64,000 nt of DNA. Origin: Angiostrongylus vasorum. Taxonomy: Eukaryota > Nematoda > Chromadorea > Rhabditida > Metastrongylidae. The translations under genes were made by a program, and so were the position numbers. Shown here in pieces: positions 1 to 11,592 of this stretch. Every line of letters starts with the position of its first letter. Within the stretch, counting starts at the first letter, position 1. The notes beneath the pieces were generated by a model, which saw nothing but the letters and a program-made list of their open reading frames with translations, searched no databases and was not told where the DNA came from. The stretch covers positions 1 to 64,000 of the forward strand of contig JADANN010000059.1 of NCBI GenBank assembly GCA_018806985.1, written 5' to 3'.

Positions 1-61
1 TTTTCCATGGGCTGGTTCTGCCAAGTGTGTTCGATCTTGTTATTGACAATGTTTGCCGTTT

Positions 62-485
62 TATTTACTGCCTACTATTTTTTAATGGCAGGGGTACAAT
101 GCGAAATATAACTACAACGATGCTGAGATATTTGCAAAACTCCGGACCGCAGGTGTCTGCGGTGGGGGAACGAACGCGCTATTGTCCCTTTCCGGGGAGT
201 AGCGCGTTCACCACCACACCATGCGGGTCCTTCGTTTCGCCTCTGTCTCAGCTAGTTCTTATCGATCTGTGCCGTCAGCAATCACCCGTAACCGGGACTG
301 ATCTGGGGAGCTCACATCGGCATTAAACTCCCGGTGACGGGTGATTGCTGACGGCACAGATCGATAAGAACTAGCTGAGAGAGAGAGAGAAACGAAGGAC
401 CCGCATGGTGTGATGGTGAACGCGCTACTCCCCGAAAGGACAATAGCGCGTTCGTTCCCACCGCAGACACCTGCGGTCCGAAAGT
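62..485. mobile_element. Foldback (palindromic) MITE-like element, copy 1
   Basis: Two inverted arms of about 150 bp (147-298 and 330-482) flank a roughly 30-bp loop at 299-329, so the whole element folds into one long GC-rich hairpin. Only the left side keeps the outer terminal sequence (62-146, beginning ACTGCC and containing AATGGCAGGGG); the right outer end is missing beyond about 483. A second, fuller copy at 54,541-55,113 shares arms and terminal sequence, which shows this is a dispersed element. No transposase is present, so it would be non-autonomous. I see no clear target-site duplication. Confidence 0.75.
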
Positions 486-692
486 CTTGTTAGTGACACT
501 TATACGGAGGGCACCTCTTCGCTAGCTAACGACTTCTGAGTGCACTTCTGAAGGACTTGTTTGCTGTTTTTTTATTGGTGACAATGAACCCGGTTCGATC
601 ATTGGGGCAGCTTATCGTCATTGCAAGTCGAGTGCTATAGTGAACATCGGACCAAATGAACATTGCTAGGGATTGTGAAAAAGAAGCGATCG

Positions 693-1173
693 ATGGAGCG
701 AAAAGACTCTGCACTTCAGTCGATTGTGACTGATGTTGTGAGTAGATGGCTGAAGAGTGTTGTTTTGAGGGATGGCGGATTTCGGGGCTGATCGAACCAT
801 GTTGATAAGGCATTTTGCTACTTAAATGTTTAATTTTATAGGCGTTACGAGACGAATTGTCCGCTCCAGACGCTAAAGGAGTCGTTGCTTTAGAGGCGAT
901 GATTTCCAGGAAAGCTCAGGAGCTAACGAATCGACTGCTTTCGGTGAAAAAAATGGGGCATTGTGAAACATTTCGATGTTTTCCTCTTCTTTTCCCTTAA
1001 ATCTTTATGTCGTTGAAGTTATTCCATACATCATGCCTTAACACTTTCATCAGCTTTTCAATCAATAGGTGCATGTCTTTGCTTCTGGTCTGGAAAACGC
1101 GGCTTCCATGTGGAGCTATTGTTCGGCAAAATCTAAGCCATCTGGATCCACCACTCAGCTCGATAAAAGTTAA
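693..1173 (+). CDS. Three-exon gene for a small helical protein (83 aa), unknown function
   Basis: Exons 693-737, 842-943 and 1,069-1,173 join in phase 0 at both junctions and give an 83-residue protein from an ATG to a TAA. The first donor is a good GTGAGT and the first acceptor follows TTAATTTTATAG; the second donor (GTGAAA) is weak and the second acceptor follows AATCAATAG. The middle exon reads as an amphipathic helix (ALEAMISRKAQELTNRLL), the last as helix followed by a Ser/Thr/Lys-rich tail (SGSTTQLDKS). Size and helical character recall small subunits of coiled-coil complexes, but I recognise no specific family. The matching phases and biased composition favour a real gene. There is no obvious trans-splice acceptor immediately upstream, so a further 5' exon may exist. 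Confidence 0.55.
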
Positions 1174-2105
1174 GATCTGTTTGCGATCAACGTGACATTG
1201 ATGATATTTCGGCTATTATTTTCCGGAAGATTTTATTTGAAAAGGTATAAGTGAGAGGGATGGCATTGCTAACACGACTAAGATTTCATAACGATGCGAT
1301 TCCAGGCCATTCGTCGAACACATATGAGATTCCGACGCCATGTGTCTGAAATGTGATTGAGACGGTGGAGTCTGGCAGATGGAATGGAACGGCTGCCACG
1401 GACAGTGTGGATGACCGTTGGGCTTCAAGAAGACCCACGTGCTCAGCAGCAGATGCTAGTTTCTTTCTTCCTAAGCATTTCGATTTTCACTACATCATGG
1501 GCATGCGGCCTTCATATTTGTCTTTCACAGTTCGCTTTGAATTGTTATGGTTATGTTGGTAATTGAGTTCTGCTCTTTTATTCTTCCTCACTGTTTCAGT
1601 TTTCGTAGCGACGGTCAACCCATGCATTTGTAAGACCTGAAACGAATCCACTGCTGTCTGAATTGCAGACTTCGGATGACTTACGTTACGTCTTTCGTTA
1701 ATGATGTTGAGTTAAATTGAGCTTTCCGTAAATGAAATCTAAAAGAACAGTTTACAACATGCAGCACTACTCTTCTGCACGACTTTTTCTGAAGTCGTCT
1801 GTTACACTTCTGATCTTCTTTGGCTTCTTATGACATCCCCATTGCAACGTGTCCAACTCGGTATTGAGCTATAGAAGTGTTCATATCGTCCTGCTGTCAG
1901 TACTGAAAGGGACCAGTGTGAGGTTCGTTCACTTTCCTCCACTTTCACCTTACTGATTAATCTTTTAGTTGATCTATGGGAAACTCTATTTCTTTTCTGA
2001 CTTTCTCTAGTTAGCAGTATTTCATTTGTATGCAGTTGCTCTGTTGTCGATTCCAGTGTGAGCTTGCATTGTTTCTGTTGTCTGAAGTGAGCCCCCTATT
2101 TTAGA
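1174..2105. other. No recognisable gene; one long interrupted frame
   Basis: Probably 3' UTR and intergenic DNA. The plus frame from ATG 1,260 is open to about 1,566 except for a single TGA at 1,347-1,349, with Ser/Thr-rich translation and no recognisable motif. I found no splice solution that removes the stop convincingly, so I do not call a gene. Confidence 0.4.
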
Positions 2106-2267
2106 ATGGCCAGGAAGTTGAGTTGCGATTTCCGTTCCGAACGTGGAACGGCTATCGACAAGCGGGGGCGTGCTGTCGTTCACCTTCTTTCTGATGTGTT
2201 GAATTTGTTTGTGTCGTTATTTTACAAAGATGCGTTCTATTTGTTATTTACCTGTTACTCGCAATAA
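2106..2267 (+). CDS. Possible small ORF (53 aa), basic N-terminus
   Basis: An ATG at 2,106 lies two bases after a CTATTTTAG acceptor-like site, the spacing expected for SL trans-splicing. The frame runs 53 codons, starting MARKLSCDF, and ends in a hydrophobic C-terminus (LFVSLFYKDAFYLLF). No family is recognised. The opposite strand of the adjoining 2,252-2,362 carries a competing exon model, so at most one of the two is likely real. Confidence 0.22.
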   Translation: MARKLSCDFRSERGTAIDKRGRAVVHLLSDVLNLFVSLFYKDAFYLLFTCYSQ

Positions 2268-2362
2268 GCCGGCATTATAGGTGGCTGCCAAAACAAGAAC
2301 AAGAGCAAAAATTAGAGGTGCCATCTGCAATCTCCCTGTTTTACAGTCTCTTTTGCTCATTT
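2252..2362 (-). CDS. Possible first exon with signal peptide or signal anchor
   Basis: On the minus strand an ATCGATTTCAG acceptor stands two bases before an ATG. The exon encodes a short basic stretch (MSKRDCKTGRLQ) followed by a hydrophobic run (MAPLIFALVLVLAATYNAG) like a signal peptide or anchor, and ends at a GTAAAT donor. A downstream exon could begin after CTCACTTCAG near 2,083, but its translation is short. The evidence is splice grammar plus hydrophobicity only. Confidence 0.28.
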
Positions 2363-2458
2363 CTGAAATCGATATCAGGCATGTTAAGGTCTCGTAAATA
2401 TATATGTATATGTAAATATAGAAACTTTGTTGTTTTTTTATATCTACGTTATTTATCG

Positions 2459-2748
2459 GTGCGTGTAGAGCAGTGGTCTGAGACACCCTGCAATACACAT
2501 AGGATCGATCCCCACGACCATGGCTGGCCACGCCCTTCATCCCTAAGGGGTCGATAAACTGGTACCAGACTTCGCTGGGAGCATCCCTAACTACACCAGT
2601 CCAGTATATCGCTAGGCCACTTGGGTCAGTCTATGAGCCAGATATGCATTCAGTCATCTCCAACGGTGGTTAATGAAATCGAATGAATAGCGCATCTCTC
2701 AGGGATTGATCAACGCCCAGACCTTAACCCTTCTTTTATCCCTTTTGA
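2459..2748 (+). mobile_element. tRNA-derived SINE, family A, diverged copy
   Basis: It has an A-box-like TAGAGCAGTGG near 2,466 and a B-box-like GGATCGATCCC near 2,502, followed by the family A body: the CCTTCATCCCT segment, AACTGGTACCAGAC, GCATTCAGTCAT and the terminal CTCAGGGATTGATCAACGCC. It is more diverged than the copies near 61 kb, so probably an older insertion. Confidence 0.8.
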
Positions 2749-3023
2749 CTCCACTCCATTGCTCAGTGAAACCAATTTTCTCTGCTTTAGATGTTTTAAT
2801 TATAGTTAGTTCTTGTGTGTTTTCGACCTATTCTTTTGAGAATACTCATCACCTTTTACATCTTGAACTTCGCCACATAATGCTTGTTGGTACTCTTCGT
2901 AGCCTCCGTTCAGTACTCCAAAGTTTTCTTCAGCACTGAAATGTGTGCTTCCTTCTGCTATATCCAAGCTTCAACCTAAAGAGCACTTATCGTACTATGT
3001 TCTAAGAACTTATATATCGTTGA

Positions 3024-3338
3024 ACGCGAACCGACGGGGAAGCTCTATTCCAAGATTTTTCTGACTCGTTGAATCATCAACATTTCCAAACGTGTGTTTT
3101 ATTAAACAAGGTAAGCATCCGTAAGTCGTTGAGTAGTGCTGCAATTGTAGTTCTTCCATTTTGCATTCACATTATATGACCTTTGAAACAACAAGTTGGA
3201 TGTACGCTTTTGTGTTATTGCTTTATTCCTGTGTTATTTTTGTTGTTAACTGGGATTATTTAGGCAAAAGTAGGAAGAATTCGGGACTTGGGCAACTATT
3301 CACATCGTTTACCTTTGTTTTATCGTTGCCTTCGATGA
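3024..3338 (+). CDS. Possible pair of exons, unknown protein
   Basis: The frame is open from 3,024 (after an in-frame TGA) to a strong donor, AACAAG then GTAAGC, at 3,110/3,111. A second exon at 3,264-3,338 follows a GGGATTATTTAG acceptor and continues in the same phase to a TGA (AKVGRIRDLGNYSHRL...). The phase match and good sites are the support. No start exon or family was identified. Confidence 0.27.
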
Positions 3339-4519
3339 AGACGAAATCGCGTTGTAATTTATACGAGCTTGGTTGCAAAAATCCTTGACGAAATTAGTAA
3401 CGTAAGAAATGAGGGGGTTTTGGAAGAAACGAAGACCCCTGACGATGTCGTGCTGGGGTTTGCAAATCCATGGAATCGTAGTCGAAGAGCGTCTGGACGG
3501 ACATAAGTAGAAATGGTTCTCATGATTTATGTGAACACAGGTTATAAAATCCATTATGAGCTTCTTTTGCCCTTCAAATCAATCCGCTGTTTGTTCCACC
3601 ACCATCTGCTTTGAAAATTAGATTCTTCACGAAAACTGGCGGAATACAATAGCTTCACAGAGACCAAGCAAGTAAAAGATATCTTGAATCTAAATTTGCA
3701 ATAAGATTGAAGAACGTATCTGGTTCACCCATGTGACTAGGCGCTAGAAATTGTTTCATAGCGAAAAGGTTACATTAAGGATGTATTGTCAGCCTCTTGA
3801 CGAGGTCCATCGAGAACTGTAGTGTACTGGATCTCCACTGGTCAGTGGAAAGGGTATTGTCCACCTATTGTTTTGTTGGCATCGAATTTCGCAAACGAAA
3901 TACATGCTGGTCTTTAGTTTTAGTGGTGCTACCGTACTCAACACGGGTTTTTTTTTAAATAGTAGCACTGTGATATGGTCCATTTCGTTATGGTACTCTC
4001 AACTGGGAGACTCTTAAGTCCAGCGTTGAGAGTGAGGCTTCTGGAAACCGAGTTTTTGAGCTCGAATAACCAGTTATCCTCATTATATTTTAATCCATGA
4101 GTACCAATATGACGTTCCTCAGACCCTCTACTGGGTCCAGCCTTAGCGTTGAAATTTCTTTTCTATAAAACTTTTCCATGCTCATACAGAATGTTTCGGC
4201 TTCATTTTCGTCATAGCTTCATGTCGGTGCATAGTTGATGGTAGTCGTTGTTAAAATGGGTATGACGTCACGACGCCGATTTGTCCTATCGCACCCGATT
4301 TTATAGCGTTATCCGTCAGGAGACACTAAAATTTCTCAATGACATAGTACGCGAGCGATCGTAGCCGACGTCGGTCAGGTCAGTGGTTCACTGAGCAGAC
4401 CGTGAAGATGTCTTTTGTTCGATGTTTGCGCACATTTCTTTCCTTCCTTTTCCTTGATAATTGCTTTATTATTGACTATCTTTGTCTATTGGGTTGAGTG
4501 AAACGTGTTGAAGAAAATG
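3339..4519. other. Nothing recognisable
   Basis: AT-rich sequence with short frames on both strands and no known repeat family, splice-bounded exon or RNA gene that I can support. Confidence 0.4.
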
Positions 4520-4870
4520 TGAATTGGTTGAATAATTGCTAGGAATATTAGATCAACGATTCCATTGTGGTTCCCTGGAGTCCAGAGGTCGGCCAGGCCA
4601 GTGTCTGCCCCGATCGTCACCACCACAGGCGGTCGCAGCCCTTTTTGGTTCAGAGGAAGATTTGCCACGATGCGACTAATTTGATTGGTGGATCCTAGTA
4701 CTGGCTCACTCTTAGTTGGGCTTCCTGATGGAAACGCCGCACTCCTTCTTAGCTTGGGAGACCCTGCCGGGAAAAGAATCCCCCGCTGTACGTCGCAGCT
4801 CGACTCCCAAGAACACCTCCCAGCAACGGTGAGGAGGTAAACCGTTGGGAGGATTATTAATAGGAGTGTC
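4520..4870 (+). mobile_element. Interspersed repeat family B (SINE-like), copy 1
   Basis: It shares its full order of blocks with copies at 22.4, 46.3, 47.6, 56.0 and 60.0 kb: TCGTCACCACCACAGGC, GGTGGATCCTAGTACTGG, TGATGGAAACGC, GCTTGGGAGACCCTGCC and the AACACCTCCCAGC end. No ORF is conserved among copies. Which end is 5' is not certain. Some other copies carry AAGTAAGTAAGT at one end, which looks like a SINE-type simple tail. Confidence 0.75.
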
Positions 4871-6511
4871 ACACAGTATGTCAAGTGGTTTTGAAAGGCG
4901 GCAGTCAACAAGCTGAACAAGCGTACAGTTGCTTCAAAATAAGCCTTCGTCTTCCCGTCGGCATATTCCCGAAGCAGCGATTCCCCTAGATTAATCTATC
5001 TTTTGTAATTTTTTTAAGCCATATCATATGACAGTGAGAGTTTCACATTCTAGGGGGTACTCTGGACAGATATGTTCCGATATTTAGAATACAAGAAGTA
5101 GTGGATCGTTTCGAGAGAACTTCATGCGATGTATGTTTACGTGAATGCTTCGGCACTGGATTTCATAAGGTGAATTTGTAGTTGAGTTGAAGAGTATTCA
5201 CAAATTTCTGTAGGGTGACTTATTACACGCGGAAATGGTGAAACGCTTTGGTTGGAAATCATCAGTTGGTTGCCAATCTCAGAGAGCTTTGTCTTGGAAC
5301 AGTGGTGGCTCCTGCACCTCAAAGACTGCAGCCAAATTAATCTCATTGACTGCGAGTATGTCTAGTCTACAAGAAGATGATAATTTCTCGAAGCTCTGGT
5401 TTATTTACGGCGTAGAAGAATCGTGTCTTGGGTCACGGTTGCACACAACTAACTTTCTAAACATTAATACAAAACTAGTAGTGTTAGTAATGACAGTTTT
5501 TGTGTCCAATTAATTTCAATGGTGGTGTAGAATACGTCGGCACATCGTCTTCAAAGCGGGCCAGTACCATATCAACCGATCTGTTGAGTTATCTGTGATA
5601 TACCTCAGAGGAGAATATCTGTAACTTGGGATGCTGGCATACTGACGTCATTAACGCGCAGGAACACCTCTTAGCCATGATGAGGTGGTAAACCGTAGGT
5701 GAAATTACAATTAATAGTGTCACACATTACGTCGAGTGGTCTTGGAAAGCGACAGTCGACAAACTGGACGACCGTATAGTTGCGTCTAAATAACTTCGTC
5801 TTCGCGTAGGCATATTCCAGCAGCAGCGAAGCCTTCAGATTAATTGGTCTTTTTTAGTTTGCTAGGAACTACAAAACTTTTTATAACCAATGAGAATTTC
5901 ACGTCCTAAGTTTACTTTGGACAGGGCATGTTCCGATATTTTCGAACTAAATAATGGCTTATTTCGAGAAAGCGTAATCCGGAGTAGGTTTAATTGAATG
6001 GTTTAAATTGACTTTTTAAAGATCAATTTGTAATCGAGTTTAGGCGTCTTCAAAAGTTATTATAAAGTGAGCTATATTATTTTGAAATGATGGTGCTCTT
6101 CAGCTGGAAGTCGTGAATTGTGAATTGGTCTACGATCTCAGAGGGACTTATCCTGCCTAAGTATAATGATTCTTGCCTTTCAAGGACTACGACCATGTTG
6201 TTCTCAATGACGGTGAATAAATTTCATCTGTCAAAATGTATTAATTTCTCAAACCCTTGGTTTACCATGGAAGATCCGTTTCTTGGGTAATGATTGCACA
6301 CAACTAGATTTTTGAAGAGGATTACAAATTTAATAGTGTCAGCAGTCAAAGTTTTGGTATCTAATTAATCTCACCGGTGATGTAGGATATGTCGGCATAT
6401 CGTCTGCAAAACGGTCCAGTACCATCGCAACCGATCTGTTGAGTTATCTGTGCGATACCTCAGAGGACAGTTATCGGTAACTTGGGATACTGGCATACTT
6501 ACGTGACTTGA
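4805..6511 (+). repeat. Diverged tandem duplication, two units of about 853 bp
   Basis: Unit 1 (about 4,805-5,656) and unit 2 (about 5,657-6,511) align in direct orientation along their length. Shared landmarks are GTGTCACACA (4,866 and 5,720), ATGTTCCGATATTT (5,073 and 5,929), CAACCGATCTGTTGAGTTAT (5,575 and 6,428) and ACTTGGGAT (5,626 and 6,481). The first unit starts inside the 3' part of the family B repeat and the second begins with a remnant of that same part, so the duplication postdates that insertion. No long ORF is conserved between units, so it is probably non-coding. Confidence 0.75.
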
Positions 6512-7829
6512 CTAGTTGAGTGGCTTGGCCAGCGCTTTAGCTTTGGATACTTTTTGGATTTATTCTGTAGGCAACAGTCTTACCTTCGGTCATTTGATGT
6601 TTTATTTCCTTTGATTTCCTTATATTTGAAGTTTTTTTCGCGTTAGTTTTTAATGAGGAATCACACACTGTGTAATTTTTCTGTCTGTTCTATACTTTCA
6701 TTTCTCGAAGAAGTGCCTTATTTTTTGCTCAACCGTTTTTTTTCTCACGGCCTTCTTTCTCTTGTAGCTCTAAATCCTGCAACAATTTCGCTCTCAGTAA
6801 ACAGGAAGTGCCTAAAGCGTGAACGCATTCACTTTCTTGTATTAGTTTTGAACGCTTGAGATGCCTTGCTAAAGGTGGACTGTTCTTTCCACTTTTGTTT
6901 TGAGAACAGTTCTATCATTAGCTGTTGTACTGTCTTTCTTTTTTTTCCCGACCAATGTGTTTCCCCTGAAGATTTTTGAACATCCGCTTATTCATTGTGC
7001 AGGTGAAGGTGCACGCTATACTAATTTTTTGCAAACGGCTTTTTGACATCTTGTGATCTCTTCGTCATAACAAAGTATATCTTCGTCACCGATGTTTAAG
7101 TACACCTCCGAGTCAAGGGTTGATAAATCGGCCGTTGAAAGGTGAACTTAACCTGAAATGAATTTATTAAGAGTATAGGCCGTAGCCGTGCATATTGGCC
7201 CCTCGTGGTGTCTCTAAAAAAAAACGATTACACTTGTTTGTAGCAAATAGTTTGTAGGCTTAATGAAAACCTTCTCTTGCAATACGAGTGTGCTTTTACA
7301 TCGTCTATACTGCAGCTTTTTTTAGGTGGTTATATCTAGGGGGAGTGCATCTACCAGCTGATTGAAAAAAAAGTGGTTCCTCTTGAAATGATTGAACATA
7401 GTTTGATTGGGGTCTAAATGGCGTGATTTGAATAGCTTGGAAGGGATTGGAACAACTGGAATTTGTGGCCTAGTTTCTTGAAATGTGTTCACAGTTAAAG
7501 AACACAGTCACGATACTCAGCTACTACGCGTAGCATGTCGATCGATAGAATGTAGTGGAAATTAGCTTGGACGTTCTACAATGAAAAACTGTTTGCATTG
7601 TTAAATTACAAGTTCAAATAGTGCCAAGTTCGTTGTGCGATTCCGAACTCATGAACTTTCCAGTCTCTTGTTAGACTTTTAGTTAAACCATTGTGCAGAA
7701 TATGACAACCCACCAGCGAGTGCATCAACGCCTTCCACGAGACACTACAATTTTTTGCCCAGTGGCAGGGGATTCACTGTTCACCAAGAGCTCACTTGAT
7801 ACGAGTACAAGCAACGTTAGCAACGTTGT
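6512..7829. other. Nothing recognisable
   Basis: Low-complexity AT-rich DNA. The 68-codon frame at 6,653-6,859 is hydrophobic but has neither splice nor family support. Confidence 0.4.
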
Positions 7830-8580
7830 TTGTCAAGTGGTGGTGTTTTAAACATAAGAAATGAAAAAAAAGGAAGTTATTGGTGAGTTGCGCGCTCGGC
7901 ACCAGTTACCATATTGCATATGACTCCTGTTATCAGGGAATATGTTCGACATTGACGACTTTGACCGACATTACGATGTGGAATGATGGAGCTTTGGAGG
8001 GGAAACCACATCGGAGTCGACGATAAACCCCATGGTCGAGCGAGGTTATCGCGTTGTTCAACTTTATGGACGAAGGAAGGCCACATGTTGTGTGACATTG
8101 TTAGAATTAAAAAGAAAGTCACGTGCTTAGGTTCAGTTGTACCGGTTTTATTCAATGGGCTATGCTGTTTTCAGAATCATGCGGTACAGCGACAATCACT
8201 TTCAGAGTTTTATTGCAGTGGTGAGAATTTGTGGCGCTGATATTTTGGTCCAGTACAAAAGGACTTGTTGAAAATTCGTGTATGACCATTGAAAATAAAA
8301 CTTTGCAAATAAACACAAAAATGCACTTGGTAGGAAACAGAATATGGTGTAATGAATATCGATATACCCACTTCCTTGGACACGAAGCCGACCAGGTGAA
8401 AATCAAAGGACAACGAATCTGTCTGTCTGAAGCAGAGAACGTTGTTCGAAAAAATGGACGGTGTGCTGAACGTCGCCGCTGTTCTTCAGAAGGACAGAGC
8501 GTACATGAACCATATTGTTCTGTCCATCACGGAAACGGCGAAAATCTTTTGACATATCTTCGGTAAACAGTTGAAAATTA
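7830..8580 (+). repeat. Dispersed module X, copy 1 (decayed coding-like repeat)
   Basis: A block of about 750 bp recurring at 9,478-10,235 (minus) and 28,727-29,483 (plus). The copies share GGTGGTGTTTTAA near the start and TATCTTCGGTAAA near the end. In between, two frames keep similar translations: one with VERG(H/Y)RV(A/V)QL and a Gln/Cys-rich stretch, another with VGNRIWCNEYRY and QVKIKG(K/Q)RI. This copy has stops and shifts relative to the others. The preserved peptides suggest descent from a protein-coding sequence I do not recognise. Confidence 0.6.
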
Positions 8581-9477
8581 CACGATACTTGAAGCTGAGA
8601 ATTCCAGTACTGGTAATAATGAGCTCCATGCTGTTGAAATTGATTAGGGACCTAGAAATGAAATGGATAACTGTCATCCATCGCCGTCCGCCCACCTCCC
8701 AGTAGCCTTAACAGAACTCTCGCAATTAACTACACTGTCTGACCGACAGCTATTACGTGATTTACCATTAGTTAGATGTTCTTTCCATCAGTTCAGATAA
8801 CAAAGGAAGGCCTTTGTAGCAGACCAAGATCCGACGTTACCTTGCTGCCTTGGGTACTGACAGCACTCAGTCCCTGATGGTACCTCTATGAGACGTTTTT
8901 TTTGAAATGCTGACAAATGGTGTCCTCAGTAATGAATGGAATGTCGAAAAACTACTGCCACTTTACACTTTCTTTTTGGTGGTGGTCAATTTCTTTAGAG
9001 CTATGTTAAATAAAATTTCGTAAGGCGCTCGCACCTGCGGGTTCCTATAACTGCGAAACAGCGTCACATGTAAAGGGGTACGCTTACCGCTCTCCTTAGA
9101 ATATTCATTCTCTCAGATAATTGGAATGATTTGTGCGTTTTCACAGCTCTTTGTCTGTTTAACCTAATGTGCTACCAGTGGAAACTCGAATACTTCCACT
9201 ACTGCAACGAAAACACTGAAAGTGTTTTGGAGTTCTTCCACTAGACGAGGTACATGTAGCGAATATCCTCGAGCTCGGAAAAAAATTTGAGTAGTCAATG
9301 ACGTCGGGTTGTTGAGAACCGGTAGCTGTTTACCACACCCTCTTCAAAGTAGTCCTTTGGTTTTCGAATCATAGTTGAAGTAGGGTTGGTTTCATCTTTG
9401 CTTGACAGCGCTCCTTTGTCAATTTTTTTCGTATGTACTCAGTGGAAATGCGGTCAGATGAAGAATCTTAGATAGTT

Positions 9478-10235
9478 TCATGTAATTTTCAAGTTTTTTA
9501 CCGAAGACATATCAAAAGATTGTTTGCCGTTTCTGTGTAGGACAGAAGAGTATGGTTCTCGTTCACTCTGTCCTTCTGAACAACAGCGGCTACGTTCAGT
9601 TTACCGTCCATTTTTCGAACTACGTTCACTGCTTTAGAAAGATAGATTCGTTTACCTTTAATTTTCACCTGATCGGCCTCGTGTCCAAGGAAGTGGGGAT
9701 ATCGATATTCATTACACCATATTCTGTTTCCTACCACGTACACTTTCGTGTTTATTTGCAATATTTTATTTTCAATGGTCTTACACGAATTTTCAACAAA
9801 TACTTTTGTAGAGGACCAAAATATCTGCGCGAGAAATTCTCTCCACCGCAATAAAACCCTCCAAGTGGTTGTCGTTGTACCGTATGATTCTGAAAAGAGC
9901 ATGGCCCATTAAATAAATCCGAAAGGACTGAACTTAAAGACGTGAATTTTGTGCTTCTTATTTCCAGTTCTGGCAATGTCACATAACGTGTTGGTCCAGA
10001 CAGTTGAGCCACTCGATGACCTCTTTCGACCATGGAGTTCATCGCCGACTACGGTATGATTACTCCTCCAAAGCTCCATCGTTCCAAAACGTAAAGTCGG
10101 TTAATTAGTCATTGTAGAACATATTCCGGAAAATAGAGGTCATATGCAATATAGTAATCGGTTACCGAACGCGGAAGTCACCGATAATTTCCTTTTTTCA
10201 TTTCTCGTACTTAAAACACCACCATTTGGTTAATA
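9478..10235 (-). repeat. Dispersed module X, copy 2 (left arm)
   Basis: Minus-strand copy facing copy 1 (7,830-8,580) across about 900 bp, so the two form an older, more diverged inverted pair at the outer edge of the left arm. The 134-codon frame 9,498-9,902 carries VGNRIWCNEYRY and RKMDGKLNVAAVVQKD. Its near-identical partner is in the right arm at 28,727-29,483. Confidence 0.6.
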
Positions 10236-10247
10236 TCCGATAAATAT

Positions 10248-10418
10248 CAGTTCTTCATGAAGAGCGTAGAAGAAAGATATGGTGCTCAACGAATCACTAG
10301 AGGGAGCAAAACTCACTGGGCTACTCTTGCACGCGACAGGGGAAAAATGGAAGATTTACTGGCGCCCGCTCGAGTCACTCGACGATCAACGAGACTACAG
10401 GTGATACAGGTGATTTTT
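10248..10418 (+). mobile_element. RTE non-LTR retroelement, 3' end fragment (left arm)
   Basis: The translation KSVEERYGAQRITRGSK, then HWATLARDRGK, matches the conserved C-terminal tail of nematode RTE ORF2 proteins and the copy at 58.5 kb (SVEERYDARRV, HWATLARDREKW). After the stop comes the short repetitive RTE-type tail CAGGTGATACAGGTGATT. Only about 170 bp survive, as expected of a severely 5'-truncated insertion. Confidence 0.75.
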
Positions 10419-10559
10419 GAACATTCGTTAAAGACCTATTTATTGCCAACGGATGAGTTTTTTTTCATCAAATGGACTCGTTTTAGTGATGATTTTTTGT
10501 AGTTGTCTTATTTCTAGGTAACAAATGTGAACCATGAATAGGACTGAATTGCTCCACGA

Positions 10560-10980
10560 AACTTCCTAGGATAGACCAGTTCCCTCGTCAGGAAGTCACC
10601 TCGGTTCGAATAAAGAAAATTCAGTTTCCAATGATCCGCAGTTGTTGGTCTTCTTGAGATGACGTCTTCATCTTTATATCGACTAGAATCTTTCTCACTG
10701 GAGCATTTTTTCGAATGAGGCATTCCCATCTGGCAAAGATCTTTCATACAAGACACCACTTGTTGATAGTAGTGAAAGTCCGCTGGTAATAACTTCTTTA
10801 TTCGGACAATCCACGTTGCAGAAGTCACCATCATTATCGGATTGCATGAAGCATAACAATATTTCATATGGAAACATGCCCCATTGAGGAAGAACCCACT
10901 CGAAACGAAGACGCCACATCCAGAAGACGAGCAACTGCAGACCACCCGGCTCGGATTACAGGCTCTGATGAACATGAACA
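10560..10980 (-). repeat. Dispersed block with a 155-codon frame (left arm)
   Basis: The longest frame in the arm (10,514-10,981) lies here. A second frame reads YCYASCNP-like or NDGDFCNVDCPN depending on register, so neither is clearly coding. Part of the block resembles 34,130-34,380 (shared GGATTGT, TATCAACA, CCTCATTCG and GAAGACG landmarks), which ties it to the second pseudo-LTR-like family rather than to a host gene. Confidence 0.45.
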
Positions 10981-11400
10981 CGTCGAGATGTTAGCCCAAC
11001 ATTCCTGAAAGCTTATCAAAAAAAATAACTACTTCAAATCTTATCAGTTCTTATTCAACTACTTCCAGCATGCCGTTATTTCGCGAAAACGAGGAAAACG
11101 GTACGAATTTCTTAGCTTTTGCTGGCGTGATCAATGTTCGACTGCTGAAATTTCCAAATTGAAAGCTTCGTTCCTGTGAGATAAGAAGTATTTATTGAAC
11201 TTATCGAAAGTTAGTAAAGTGAAGAATCGTTTCTTGCACGGATTATATTTAACACGTCGCCCCCAGAACTTGTTTTTTCGGCAATTGCTGGTGGATTTCT
11301 TAATTACTAGGAAACATAAAGAGCTGAGAAGTTCACCAATATATGGAGGAGGCTTTGTCCCATCGAAAATTGCTATGTTTCTATTTCCATTCTTTTAAAT

Positions 11401-11592
11401 TTAAACCGCAAGATCTACCAACTTTAATTTCAATCTACGTTTATACTGTGCAAATTGCAGTGCTTTTCGTTCACGATTCGTCTCTCGCATGCATCGTCCG
11501 CCAAGGTCTTCGAACATCTCGCTCGTAGATTCGGCTGCTCTTTGAGGATTATCGTCTTCTTGATGAATACCGTTGGACACTGGTAGTGCCAT
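11401..11592 (-). CDS. Possible small gene (63 aa), left-arm copy
   Basis: The reading starts MALPVSNGIHQEDDNPQR and ends LKLKLVDLAV: acidic/polar first half, strongly basic second half (ETNRERKALQFAQYKRRLK), likely helical. A CTAATTCTAG acceptor lies about 22 bases upstream of the ATG, compatible with SL trans-splicing. In this copy the upstream frame is also open (to 11,736); in the right arm (27,366-27,557) one A fewer in a T/A run breaks that extension. The ORF itself is intact in both arms. No family recognised. Confidence 0.38.
   Translation of the reverse strand: MALPVSNGIHQEDDNPQRAAESTSEMFEDLGGRCMRETNRERKALQFAQYKRRLKLKLVDLAV

Noticed and set aside
4486..4920. 144-codon minus ORF
   Set aside because: It spans the family B repeat and the start of the tandem duplication and is broken in other copies.
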